A stretch of DNA of 64,000 nucleotides, taken from assembly GCF_000769655.1 (NCBI RefSeq), contig NZ_CP008887.1, positions 248,001 to 312,000 of the forward strand, read 5' to 3'. Shown one piece after another: positions 34,079 through 42,493 of this stretch. The position numbers and the translations under genes were made by a program. How positions within the stretch are numbered: position 1 is the stretch's first letter; each line of letters starts with the position of its first letter. The notes beneath the pieces were generated by a model, which did not search any database, was not told the DNA's origin, and was given only the letters and a program-made list of their open reading frames with translations. This stretch comes from Thermococcus eurythermalis. Lineage in GTDB: Archaea > Methanobacteriota_B > Thermococci > Thermococcales > Thermococcaceae.

Positions 34079-34983
34079 ACGTGATAGAGATTAACGACCT
34101 CACCAAGGTCTATCCCGACGGAACAAAGGCCAACGACCGAATTTCAATCAAAGTTAGAAAGAACGAGATTGTAGGCCTCATCGGGCCCAACGGTGCGGGA
34201 AAGACAACACTAATACGTCAGCTGTTGGGGCTTTTGAAACCCACCGAAGGTTCCATTCGAGTCGTGGGCGAAGACATAGCTGAGAATCCAGACGTCATAA
34301 AAAGAACGCTCGCCTACGTGCCCCAGTACCCCCTGAGCTTTCCATCCCTGCGGGTTGAGGAAGTTCTTGAATACGTTTTCAGGATGAGGCACGGGAACGC
34401 TCCACGGAAGGAAATGGAGAAAAAGATCTCGGAAGTTCTGAGCCTTGTTGGGCTCGACGGGGCATCAAAGTTCTTCGGGTATCAGCTGTCTGGTGGCATG
34501 AAGAAGTCCCTCCTGCTCGCGATGGCACTCGTCCAGGAGCTTCCCGTCCTTGTGCTCGACGAGCCGACGAGTATGGTGGATATCGTTACAAAACATCGTC
34601 TCTGGGAGGTCATAAGAAACTCAAACCGCGATGGAATTCTTCTCGCCAGCCACGACATGAATGAAGTCAAAGCCCTGTGCGATAGGGTGTACCTTCTCGT
34701 CCACGGAAAGATAGTAACCTCCGGCACTCCCGCCGACATAGTTTCAATGATTAAAATGCCCACTGAGGTTCGTTTAATACCCCAAAGGGAGATACCCGCA
34801 AGCATCCTTCCCAAGGAGCACAAAAAACGCGGAGACCTCTACGAGATGGCATTTGATACGCTTGAGAAAGCTCTGGAGACCGTTGAGACTATCACCAAGA
34901 GCGTCGGTGTGTCTTATCTCGAACTCGAGTCTCCCTCCTTTGAAAACCTCGTTATAAATCTCATTGGGAGGGATAGAGAATGA
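34075..34983 (+). CDS. ABC transporter ATP-binding protein, peptide-cluster exporter
   Basis: The 302-aa ATPase has Walker A GPNGAGKTT (residues about 37-45), signature LSGGMKKS (about 139-146), Walker B VLVLDEPTS and the H-loop ASHD. The C-terminal 80 residues are an accessory domain typical of DrrA/NatA-like exporters. Its start overlaps the maturase stop and its stop overlaps the permease start, so translation of all three is coupled. Likely function is exporting the processed peptide or giving immunity (inference). Confidence 0.92.
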   Translation: MNVIEINDLTKVYPDGTKANDRISIKVRKNEIVGLIGPNGAGKTTLIRQLLGLLKPTEGSIRVVGEDIAENPDVIKRTLAYVPQYPLSFPSLRVEEVLEYVFRMRHGNAPRKEMEKKISEVLSLVGLDGASKFFGYQLSGGMKKSLLLAMALVQELPVLVLDEPTSMVDIVTKHRLWEVIRNSNRDGILLASHDMNEVKALCDRVYLLVHGKIVTSGTPADIVSMIKMPTEVRLIPQREIPASILPKEHKKRGDLYEMAFDTLEKALETVETITKSVGVSYLELESPSFENLVINLIGRDRE

Positions 34984-35696
34984 TTCGGCCCCTAATCAGA
35001 ATGGAGCTAAAGGGAATGAGAATTTACAAGACTTTCCTCACAGTCAATCTCCTTATCATGCCGCTCGCCCTTCTGTTTATGATGATTATGAACTCCGGCT
35101 CAAGAACCCCCGAGGACATCTCATACCTTGTGAGCGGTTTCATCGTCGTTTCGCTGGTGAGTTCTTTCCTTGGAACGCTGACGAACAGGGTCAGCAACAT
35201 CTTTGAACCCAGCGTTCTTGAACTCTACTCGACGTTGCCACCAAAGATTTCCACAGTTGTTCTCGCACAGTTCCTAACGTACTCTCTCATGGTCATTCCT
35301 CAAGTACTAATAGGTCTCACCGTTATACTCTATTACCAAGGAGTGAGCAGGATAAACGTTCCGCTCTTAGTCCTGGCACTTTTGCTCACCTTCCTTGAAC
35401 TAGGAGCATTGGCAGTCGCAATAGGGGCAAGGATTGGAAACCCCTACAAGGCAATGGCCGTTACGGGAATACTTCCCTGGCTCTTCGTGGTGTTCTCCCC
35501 TGCCTACTACCGCTCAAGCTTTCCGGCGCTCTACCTGAATCCCGTTACGCATCTCCTCTTGTGTGTCCGCTCAGCAATTGGGCTTCAGGAGATAAGCCCA
35601 ATACCCTGGCTGGTATCCGGAGCTCTGACGGTTATTTTCACAGCCTTTGCAATCAGAAACGTTGGCTCCAGCTATATGCTTGAAAAGCCGTTTTAG
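34980..35696 (+). CDS. ABC-2 type transporter permease
   Basis: The 238-aa protein has about six membrane helices (residues about 20-38, 48-68, 90-115, 125-150, 156-175, 208-228) and resembles ABC-2 permeases. It forms a transporter with the preceding ATPase. The ATG overlaps the ATPase stop (ATGA). A T-rich terminator follows. Confidence 0.88.
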   Translation: MIRPLIRMELKGMRIYKTFLTVNLLIMPLALLFMMIMNSGSRTPEDISYLVSGFIVVSLVSSFLGTLTNRVSNIFEPSVLELYSTLPPKISTVVLAQFLTYSLMVIPQVLIGLTVILYYQGVSRINVPLLVLALLLTFLELGALAVAIGARIGNPYKAMAVTGILPWLFVVFSPAYYRSSFPALYLNPVTHLLLCVRSAIGLQEISPIPWLVSGALTVIFTAFAIRNVGSSYMLEKPF

Positions 35697-35719
35697 CCTT
35701 TTTTATCCCTCATTTTTGA
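35697..35719 (+). terminator. T-rich terminator of the peptide/ABC operon
   Basis: CCTTTTTTATCCCTCATTTTT starts right after the permease stop: two oligo-T runs without a stem, as archaeal terminators look. Confidence 0.55.
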
Positions 35720-35906
35720 TGTTTGCCCAATTGCCCAAGAAACGGAAAGCACATCCTAGGTGTCCCATGGAACTACTAGTCGCCCCGATGGATAATTAAA
35801 CTACAACAGTACTCGGAAAAAAGCAGAAATATTTACTTGAAATAGGAAGGAAACTTATAAAGATTAATTGCACATTTAACAACGGAAAACTTGTGGGGTG
35901 AAGGCA

Positions 35907-37289
35907 GTGCGGAAGAGGCTGTTTATTGGACTTCTACTAACGGCTTCACTCCTCATCGCGGTAGTTGCCACGGCCACCCCGATTGGAAAAGTCGAGGTTG
36001 ATGTCTCAACTCCTCCCGCGTTCCAGGGGGCTAAGATATACTACGCGGTATGGACATTCGCTGAAAATGGAAGTCCAATAGTAATAAAAAGAGGAGTACT
36101 CAGTGACCACTTGTTTTTCAAGGACAGCATTTACCTCTCAAAAAGTGAACTTCAGAGGATAGAAAACACGGCAAAGAAAATTGGGTCGAAAACCGCGTTC
36201 ATTGGAATAGACGTGTGGGTGGAAAAAGATGGCAAAGTGTACAGTTTGGTTGATGGATTTGACAGGTCCTTGAGCGGATGGGAGCTCGAAAAGAGCATAA
36301 AGTTCAAATTAAACCTCAAAGAGGCCTCCGTTGTTTCTATTCCATCACCCCACATAATTAGAACTTCGTCCAAAGAGATTACTCCGATGAGTCCAACGAA
36401 GCACTGGTACGAGTGGAGAACGGCTGATGAACGCTATTTTACAAACATCAAGATACCTTTACTCATAATTCACAAAAAGTCGAAAACAAAAATCAGTGCC
36501 ACAGTCCAGCTCGGAGCAAAACATGGCTCGTACATGGGGCCCGACATCACAGTCGCTTTTGGAGACCAGATTTCGAAGAAAGTCTCGTTTGATCCGAGTT
36601 CAATAAAACTGAAAGTTTTAGGAAGGTCTTTTACAGACTGGTACCGCGGTGGCAGTATTATAAACATGGAACCCAGCAACACGTGGGGGTACATATGGGT
36701 GAAGGGCACTATCCACTACATACATCAAAAGGAGTACTTCTGCTACAAGAGCGCGTATCACCCCAATCCAACATGTCTCTTTACTGGAAATGAAAGGTAC
36801 TTCGCAAAGATTGACCGCTTTGAGTATTCATCTCAACATGGATCAGTTAAAGACATAGAATCTGGAGTAAGCTTCGAGAAACCTCAATTTTACCCGGAGG
36901 ACGTTCCAATGGAATACGTAACGTTAAACGCCCCCAGGGGTAAAGACGTCTACCTTGCGGACTTCTTTGACAAAATATACACTGAAACAAAAGGATATTC
37001 CTTTGGAATAGGTGCACCCGTTGGAGCATTGATAAACTACCTTACAGGGGAAAGACTGCCCCCCTGGTTTAACTCACTGCTCGTGGGCTTCAGCGTTGAG
37101 GGATACTCCACATATGCAGTCATGGGTGAAATCCGGAACGATGGTTCAGTCAACAATGTGAAGTTCTCAGCGGCAAAATCGGCTTACAAAATCTCGATTC
37201 CAATCAACAAGCCATGGTGGGAGTTCTGGAAGTCAGACCACGTTAATACCAACGTCCCGGTCGGGTTCTACGTTGAAGTCTTCAGTTAA
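35907..37289 (+). CDS. secreted protein of unknown function next to the peptide cluster
   Basis: The product of 460 aa starts with a signal sequence (basic MRKRLF, then hydrophobic IGLLLTASLLIAVVATATP, cut probably after the ATA region). The rest is soluble and beta-rich, with many Trp, Tyr and charged residues and only two Cys (FCYKSAYHPNPTC). GTG 35907 follows GGGGTGA; GTG 35898 lies inside that site. It has its own TATA (AACTTATAAAG, about 35851-35861). Family not recognised. It could be a target or protectant linked to the peptide system, or simply a neighbour; both DNA composition and position mark it as accessory. Confidence 0.75.
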   Translation: MRKRLFIGLLLTASLLIAVVATATPIGKVEVDVSTPPAFQGAKIYYAVWTFAENGSPIVIKRGVLSDHLFFKDSIYLSKSELQRIENTAKKIGSKTAFIGIDVWVEKDGKVYSLVDGFDRSLSGWELEKSIKFKLNLKEASVVSIPSPHIIRTSSKEITPMSPTKHWYEWRTADERYFTNIKIPLLIIHKKSKTKISATVQLGAKHGSYMGPDITVAFGDQISKKVSFDPSSIKLKVLGRSFTDWYRGGSIINMEPSNTWGYIWVKGTIHYIHQKEYFCYKSAYHPNPTCLFTGNERYFAKIDRFEYSSQHGSVKDIESGVSFEKPQFYPEDVPMEYVTLNAPRGKDVYLADFFDKIYTETKGYSFGIGAPVGALINYLTGERLPPWFNSLLVGFSVEGYSTYAVMGEIRNDGSVNNVKFSAAKSAYKISIPINKPWWEFWKSDHVNTNVPVGFYVEVFS

Positions 37290-37346
37290 CTTTCGTTTTT
37301 CACTTTTCAACAAAAAGGACACATAAAAAAGGGTGTAGAGGTACTC

Positions 37347-39305
37347 TCAAAGCCTCCACTCCACTCCAAGCTCCTCGCTGTACGCATCGAGAACCCTGCT
37401 GAGGTACTCCTTCGCCGTGCCGACCTTGTCAATCTTAAAGCGCTCGGCCCAGCGCTCGTTCCCGAACTCCTCGCTTCCAGCGGCCACGAGATCTATGACG
37501 CGCATGCTGTCCCAGAAGGCCGGGGTGTAGCCGGCTTTCCTGGCATACTCTATAAGGCGCCTTATCTGTTTCCTTGCGTGCTCTTCCATGTCAACGTTCT
37601 CGCCGTAGGCCTCCATGAAGAGAGCCTTGAGGACGGGCTTCATCCATCCCCTGTGGAAGCGGCACCAGCCGACGTTGTCGTACCAGAACTCCCAGAGGGC
37701 GCTGGCTATTATCTTCTGGGCGAGCTCCTCAGGCTCAAGGAAGACGCCGAACTGGTAGAACGTCCAGTAGCGGCCCTGGATTGGGAGCGGGATGTAGTTG
37801 CCTATCGCCCAGTACATCGTCGGGGTCATCTCACCGTCCTCGCCGAGCGGGGTGAAGACGGCGTAGTCCTTGAAGCTCTCGCCGTAGCTCAGCCTGTCCT
37901 TGAACTTCTCGTCGAAGATTACGCTCGCCTTCCTCTTGCCGAGGCCTATTATCTTGGCAATCTCGTTCTCGGCGAAAGCAACTCTATGAGCCAGCTCTGC
38001 AACGAGCTTCGCGTTGACCTCGCTCGCCTCGACCGGGCGCTCGATGAGTGCCTCCTTCGTGAACTCGGGCTTTCCGCTTATGCCGACCTCTTCGGGCTTG
38101 AGCAGACCGCGGTGGACGAGCTCAAGAACCCAGGCAGCTGTTCCACCGAACTCGATGGCGTCGAAGCCCATCGCATCAACGGCGTGGACGCTTATGTCGC
38201 TGGCGCGGAGGCTTATACTTCCGCTGAGCGGGCCGTTGGCCTCGTAGGGCTCGTACTCGACGTGGTGGCCGCGGCGGTACTTCTTACAGACGACCGGACA
38301 GGGCTCGCCACAGGTCGTCCAGTTCTTGGGCTTTATCGCCTCCTCATTGAAGGGCTCCCAGTAGTGCTTCATTATGTTCTCGTGGATCTTAATGCGCTCC
38401 TCCTTCGGGATGTAGGGCATCTGCCAGTTGAGTATCGGGACAAAGTCGCCTTCAGCGGGATAGTTTCCGCCGAAGGTTCCGCCGGTGTTGAGCTTGGGGT
38501 TGAAGCGGTACTTGGTCGTCTTCTCGGCTATGACCTCGTTGTAGGGCTTCTTGTGGACGCCCTCAACTATCCCCTTGGAGGTCTTGAAGTTGCTGATGTC
38601 CTCGCCCGGGAATTTCCTCTTCCTCGGCTTTCCGCCAAAGATAATTCCAACGACGTTGTGGGCACGGAGGAGAACGCTTCCCGAGCCACCTCTCGCGGCC
38701 CAGTCCTCGCTGCCAACAAGCCTCTCTCCCTTCCTGAGGGCCTGGGAGAATATCGCACCGTAGTTGGTGTTAAGAGCCGCCGGTCCGACAACGGCTATGC
38801 GGTACTCGAAGTCAAAGCGTCCGCCGAAGGTGTCGATGAGGTACTGGGTAAGGGCATAGACACCCTCCTCGCCCTTGTAGCCCCTCCAGATTTCAACGAC
38901 CTTCTCAAGTTCAATCTCGTGGAGCTCAACTTTAATGTTCTCGCCGTCGTTGTAGAGGAGAACCACGACGGGCTTCTCGGCCTTGCCCTCAAAGGTCACG
39001 AAGTCAACGCCGACGTTCTTGAAGGCGTAGGCCGCTCCACCCATAGCGGAGGGGAACAGCGTCCCGTAGAGCGGTGAGCGGAAGAAGAACATGAGCCTGT
39101 GCGCTCCGGGGAGAGTCGAGCCAGAAAACGGCCCCATACCCATGACAACGACGTTCTTGGGGTCGTAGGGGTCGAGGGAGTGGGTTTCAAGAGATTCGTG
39201 AAGGTCGATACCGTAGTCTATGATGCCGTACACTCCGTCCTTCTCAAGCTCTTCGTTCTCCACCTTTTTTTCGCCCAGGTTGATCCTGAGAACTGTGAAC
39301 TTCAT
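37347..39305 (-). CDS. gor: glyceraldehyde-3-phosphate:ferredoxin oxidoreductase (GAPOR)
   Basis: The 652-aa tungstopterin enzyme oxidises glyceraldehyde-3-phosphate to 3-phosphoglycerate with ferredoxin in the modified Embden-Meyerhof pathway. It is nearly colinear with P. furiosus GAPOR as recalled, including FFFRSPLYGTLFPSAMGGA, the cofactor segment NTGGTFGGNYPAEGD, cluster cysteines CGEPCPVVC (residues about 328-336) and GWCRFHRGW. ATG 39305 follows GGGGTGAGG. The promoter carries a glycolytic motif downstream of its TATA box, so the gene is expected to be repressed without sugar by the Tgr regulator. Confidence 0.95.
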   Translation of the reverse strand: MKFTVLRINLGEKKVENEELEKDGVYGIIDYGIDLHESLETHSLDPYDPKNVVVMGMGPFSGSTLPGAHRLMFFFRSPLYGTLFPSAMGGAAYAFKNVGVDFVTFEGKAEKPVVVLLYNDGENIKVELHEIELEKVVEIWRGYKGEEGVYALTQYLIDTFGGRFDFEYRIAVVGPAALNTNYGAIFSQALRKGERLVGSEDWAARGGSGSVLLRAHNVVGIIFGGKPRKRKFPGEDISNFKTSKGIVEGVHKKPYNEVIAEKTTKYRFNPKLNTGGTFGGNYPAEGDFVPILNWQMPYIPKEERIKIHENIMKHYWEPFNEEAIKPKNWTTCGEPCPVVCKKYRRGHHVEYEPYEANGPLSGSISLRASDISVHAVDAMGFDAIEFGGTAAWVLELVHRGLLKPEEVGISGKPEFTKEALIERPVEASEVNAKLVAELAHRVAFAENEIAKIIGLGKRKASVIFDEKFKDRLSYGESFKDYAVFTPLGEDGEMTPTMYWAIGNYIPLPIQGRYWTFYQFGVFLEPEELAQKIIASALWEFWYDNVGWCRFHRGWMKPVLKALFMEAYGENVDMEEHARKQIRRLIEYARKAGYTPAFWDSMRVIDLVAAGSEEFGNERWAERFKIDKVGTAKEYLSRVLDAYSEELGVEWRL

Positions 39306-39321
39306 ACTCCTCACCCCTTTG

Positions 39322-39338
39322 TATCACTCCGGGTGTTA
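39322..39338. promoter_or_regulatory. Thermococcales glycolytic motif in the GAPOR promoter
   Basis: TATCAC-TCCGG-GTGTTA differs from the TATCAC-N5-GTGATA consensus at one base. On the minus strand it lies between the TATA-like AATATTTAAG (39353-39362) and the start, overlapping the expected transcription start. Tgr bound here should repress, as for other glycolytic genes. Confidence 0.75.
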
Positions 39339-39472
39339 GCTTTTTAGTGAAGAATATTTAAGGCTTCCGATTGTTTCAATAAAGTAGTTGGGTGTTGAAT
39401 TATAAAAACCTTAGCAATTTAACCCATGATAGCACTCTGAAAGCAAGTAAAACCAAGAAGAAGAGAAAAGAA

Positions 39473-40600
39473 TCACTCGATGTCCTCAAAGCGCTCCTCA
39501 AGCCTCTTCAGCACACCGGGCAGGGTGGTGTACTCCATGTCCTCGAGCGGAAGCCTGTGGGGCTCGAACGGGCCGTGCCTGCGCATGTATTCTGTAATCT
39601 CAAGGGCCTTCTGCCTGGCGTAGTCAAAGGCCGGGTCGTCGAAGAGGTCAACAGGACCGACGAGCTTTCCTTCTGGGCTTATCTGCCAGCCGAGGGCGAC
39701 GACGCGCGGCGGGCCGTCGAACCTCGTCGGGTTGGCCTGGTGCATCGGGACGGGCATTATCGGGCCGTTGTGGCTTCCCCTCATCCAGCCGCTGACGAGG
39801 TGCGGGAAGGCGAATGGCTCAAGGACTTCTCCGAGGGCAGGGAGCCCGCTCTGGGCCCTAACTATCGCAACCGGGTCGTCCTTGCCGACGTACTCGCCGG
39901 CTATCTCGTAGAGCTTCTCGGTGCTGATGACGGCGACCGGCTCGTCCTTTGGAATTGGGTGGCCCTCCTTCGGGAAGACGCGCTTGATGACGTAGCGGCT
40001 CTTAGCTCCTATGAGGGCAAGGAGGTCGTAGAGCTCCTCTGGGGTGTTGAGGATAACGCGCTTGTGCTCCTTTATGTCCCAGACCTCGAAGCGGAAGCCC
40101 ATGTGCATCTTGGGGTCAATGACCAAACCAGCGGTGTTGAACGGGTCGGCGAACATCCTGAATATCGGCAGGTTGAAGGCACCGGGCTCGGTCTTGTCCA
40201 TGTGGAAGGTAACCACCGGCTCGCTCTTCCTTAGGGCAATCTCCATCTCGGCAACGCCTGGGCCCATTCCGCGGACGTTTCCGCTGAAGGCGTCCTTGAG
40301 AAGGTCCTGCCCGGCACCGTAGAGTCCGAGCTCCTTGGCGACCTTGGTTGCCTCCTCGAAGGCCTTCCAGGCAAGTCCGTGAACGTCGGGGCTGTCAACG
40401 CCCTTCTTGTGGGTCATGATGAGCTGGAGGTCGTCGCCCGCGTAGGCCACGTAGAAGTCGATTATTGTTCCTTCCTCTTTGGCCTTGGCGAGAACTTCCT
40501 CAGCGGTCTCGATGAGCTGGGGGTGCACCCTTGAGTGTCCCGGCCAGCCGCCGATGTCGGCCTTGATTACACTAATCGTTATCTTGTCTCCAACTGCCAC
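39473..40600 (-). CDS. fbp: bifunctional fructose-1,6-bisphosphate aldolase/phosphatase
   Basis: The 375-aa enzyme condenses triose phosphates and dephosphorylates FBP to F6P, driving gluconeogenesis. Visible are ITISVIKADIGGWPGHS at the start (metal ligands D and H), AGDDLQLIMTHKKG, and SRYVIKRVF with the Schiff-base Lys and catalytic Tyr. GTG 40600 is chosen because GGTGG lies five bases upstream and the length agrees with the T. kodakarensis protein. It stands next to GAPOR in the same direction but with its own promoter. Confidence 0.95.
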   Translation of the reverse strand: MAVGDKITISVIKADIGGWPGHSRVHPQLIETAEEVLAKAKEEGTIIDFYVAYAGDDLQLIMTHKKGVDSPDVHGLAWKAFEEATKVAKELGLYGAGQDLLKDAFSGNVRGMGPGVAEMEIALRKSEPVVTFHMDKTEPGAFNLPIFRMFADPFNTAGLVIDPKMHMGFRFEVWDIKEHKRVILNTPEELYDLLALIGAKSRYVIKRVFPKEGHPIPKDEPVAVISTEKLYEIAGEYVGKDDPVAIVRAQSGLPALGEVLEPFAFPHLVSGWMRGSHNGPIMPVPMHQANPTRFDGPPRVVALGWQISPEGKLVGPVDLFDDPAFDYARQKALEITEYMRRHGPFEPHRLPLEDMEYTTLPGVLKRLEERFEDIE

Positions 40601-40634
40601 AGCAACCACCCCGAGAAAAATTGAGTATTTTATG

Positions 40635-40666
40635 TTTATAAAACGTTAATATCACCGCCGATGATA
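40635..40666 (-). promoter_or_regulatory. FBPase promoter with upstream glycolytic motif
   Basis: The motif TATCAC-CGCCG-ATGATA occupies 40650-40666 (one mismatch to TATCAC-N5-GTGATA) and the TATA box TTTATAAAA occupies 40635-40643. On the minus strand the motif is directly upstream of the TATA box, the arrangement by which Tgr activates gluconeogenic genes. Confidence 0.78.
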
Positions 40667-40739
40667 TACAAGAAGGCGTCAAAATCCAAATGAGATGCGG
40701 GAAGCAGAAAAAATAGGGGGTTGCCCAGAAATCAGGAAA

Positions 40740-40976
40740 TCACTCACAGATATCCGTCCAGCCGAACTGCTCCTTTACGACCTTTATAAGGTTCTTGAGC
40801 TCGTCTTTCTTGATGTTGACACTTGAGCTTGCGCCGACGAGGGCAATGATGCCGTGAACTTCTTCCTGAACCTGTATGACGTCGTCGTGAACTTTAACGA
40901 CGCGGAGCTCCCTCTTGGCGGTCTCGTCCTCCCCAATCCTGAACTTGTCCTTTCCGATAACAACGGGCTCCTCCAT
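40740..40976 (-). CDS. small conserved-looking protein of unknown function
   Basis: The 78-aa acidic protein (KDKFRIGEDETAKRELRVVKVHDDVIQVQEE...) is probably an alpha/beta domain with a single Cys next to its C-terminus. ATG 40976 follows GAGGTGG. The family is not recognised. It lies between the FBPase promoter and tRNA-Trp. Confidence 0.7.
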   Translation of the reverse strand: MEEPVVIGKDKFRIGEDETAKRELRVVKVHDDVIQVQEEVHGIIALVGASSSVNIKKDELKNLIKVVKEQFGWTDICE

Positions 40977-41070
40977 ACTTGGCCACCTCAGAATATTTTT
41001 GGGCATTGATGGTAATAAAACTTCCGGGAGCAAAGTTTATAAACCCCAGACGGTTAAGGTTGTGTCGGAC

Positions 41071-41210
41071 GGGGGCGTGGTGTAGCCTGGTCCATCATCG
41101 CGGGCTCCAGAGGTATGAGGACTTGCGGGTTTGCTGATTGGGGATGAGCCTTTGGAGCTCTGACCCGGAGAAACCCGCGGACCGGGGTTCAAATCCCCGC
41201 GCCCCCACCA
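41071..41210 (+). tRNA. tRNA-Trp (CCA) with intron
   Basis: The acceptor GGGGGCG (41071-41077) pairs with CGCCCCC (41200-41206); the discriminator is A and CCA is encoded. The anticodon stem GCGGG/CCCGC encloses loop CTCCAGA once the intron is removed, giving anticodon CCA at 34-36. The intron lies between positions 37 and 38, about 41111-41172, the canonical archaeal site. The TATA box GTTTATAAA is near 41035-41043. Confidence 0.94.
41111..41172 (+). ncRNA. box C/D guide RNA inside the tRNA-Trp intron
   Basis: Within the intron are box C-like ATGAGGA (41115-41121), D' CTGA (41134-41137), C' GGATGAG (41142-41148) and D CTGA (41160-41163). The segment before D (TTGGAGC) pairs with the anticodon loop so that the fifth base from D faces C34. 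The segment before D' (GCGGGTTT) pairs with the 3' exon so that the fifth base faces C39. This matches the known self-guiding tRNA-Trp intron of euryarchaea (2'-O-methylation of 34 and 39). Confidence 0.85.
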
Positions 41211-41622
41211 TTGCAAACTTCGCCTGCGCGAAGTTTGACCAAGGTTCAAGAATACACAATTCTAAGAAGTTTGAGCTTTTAAACGGCCATTTTCTTGGAG
41301 GAATTCCCTTTAAGAGGGCCTTAAAGGTGGGTTTTCTCTAAGAAGCGCTCCTGCGGAGCGCAAGAAAAAAGCAAACCTAAATCCAAACGTTTTCAAAATC
41401 ATGGAATTCCACAGCTCACGGGAGCTGTTAAAAGCGCAAACGCTCTTGAAGAAGCCCCTGTTAGAAGAATCACAAACTTTGATGAAACTTTGCGAAGGCA
41501 AAGTTTCTTGGTGAAGCTTTTTCCAAAAGCTTCTTGCCAGCCTTTCCTGAAGGACATTAATAGCTTCAAACCGCTCTCATAGCGTTCAAACGTTTCAACT
41601 GATAGCGAAAGATAAAGTCACT
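41211..41622. other. Non-coding hairpin-rich stretch after tRNA-Trp
   Basis: No credible gene lies in these 412 bases. Five perfect short palindromes do: 41215-41236 (9-base arms), 41345-41361 (7), 41411-41428 (7), 41484-41507 (9) and 41513-41533 (9), with loops of 3-6 bases and different stems. The last is shared with the stretch after tRNA-His. The function is unknown; they could be RNA hairpins, mobile palindromes or remains of an integrated element. Confidence 0.6.
41508..41533 (+). repeat. 26-base palindromic repeat, copy 2
   Basis: Identical to 1559-1584: TTGGT followed by a palindrome with GAAGCTTTT arms and loop TCC. Confidence 0.8.
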
Positions 41623-42453
41623 TTACTCTCCCCTTCCAAGAAGGATTCCCACCACTATCAGAACCAAGCCCAGAACGGTTGTCGGTTCTATTCTCTCACC
41701 CAGGACGAGGGAGATAAAGAACAGGCTGAGGAAGGGCACAAGATAAGCTAGGTTCGAGGCGAAGGCAACGTCGCTCTCAACTGCCCGGTACCAGAGGAGG
41801 AACGTAACCCCCATCTCGAACAGACCTACATAAACCGCACCCGCGAGGCCCTGAAGGGGAGGCACTGAAAACTCTCCCGAAACGGCAACTGCCACGGATA
41901 TGTATGCAAGCCCAAAGATGAAGTTCCAGAACATCTTTTCAATGAGAGGCCTCCCGTCCCGGAGGTTCAGCAGCCAGTAGCCCGCCCAGATAACCGCGCT
42001 CCCCAGGCCGAGGGCTACACCTATTGGGTCGGTAAAGTTCAGTCCCGTGACGTTGCCCTTCGTCGCAACGATGATTGCGCCCAGAAAGCCAAGGAAGAGG
42101 CCAAATACCGTCCTCATACCGGGTCTCTTCCCAAGGAGCGGGATTGAGAGGAGGACGAGCATCAGAGGCCAGGTGTAGTTTAGCGCCTGGGCTTCCTGGG
42201 CCGGCAAGCGGTCGTAAGCGGAGAAGAGCACGGTGTAGTAGAGGAAGGGGTTTATCAGACCGAGGTAGGCCGAGCGGAGGTTCTCCCTCGTGGGCCTAAA
42301 CTCCCTCGCGTAGAGGATTCCGAAGAGGACGAGCGAAGTTAGGGACGCGTAGAACAGGAGCTGAAGCGGGCTCATGTAGCGGAGCGAGAGCTTAAAGGCG
42401 CTGGCAACCGTTGACCACAGTAGCACCGCACCAACGGCGTGTTTTTTAGACAT
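41623..42453 (-). CDS. EamA/DMT-superfamily transporter
   Basis: The 276-aa protein has ten membrane helices in two similar halves, typical of DMT-type exporters of amino acids or other metabolites. Near the start, LLWSTVASAFKLSLRYMSPLQLLFY and PFLYYTVLFSAYDRLPAQEAQALNYTWPL belong to the first half; AVIWAGYWLLN and VAFASNLAYLVPFLSLF to the second. ATG 42453 lies 41 bases after the gcvT stop, so it is probably co-transcribed with gcvT. The substrate is unknown. Confidence 0.85.
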   Translation of the reverse strand: MSKKHAVGAVLLWSTVASAFKLSLRYMSPLQLLFYASLTSLVLFGILYAREFRPTRENLRSAYLGLINPFLYYTVLFSAYDRLPAQEAQALNYTWPLMLVLLSIPLLGKRPGMRTVFGLFLGFLGAIIVATKGNVTGLNFTDPIGVALGLGSAVIWAGYWLLNLRDGRPLIEKMFWNFIFGLAYISVAVAVSGEFSVPPLQGLAGAVYVGLFEMGVTFLLWYRAVESDVAFASNLAYLVPFLSLFFISLVLGERIEPTTVLGLVLIVVGILLGRGE

Positions 42454-42493
42454 GATCGAAGTGGAAGAAGAGAAGAATAAAAAATTTCCGGAA

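Noticed and set aside
37578-39077. A 499-codon open frame on the plus strand
   Set aside because: It is antisense to GAPOR and encodes low-complexity Leu/Val/Glu-rich sequence with no family features.
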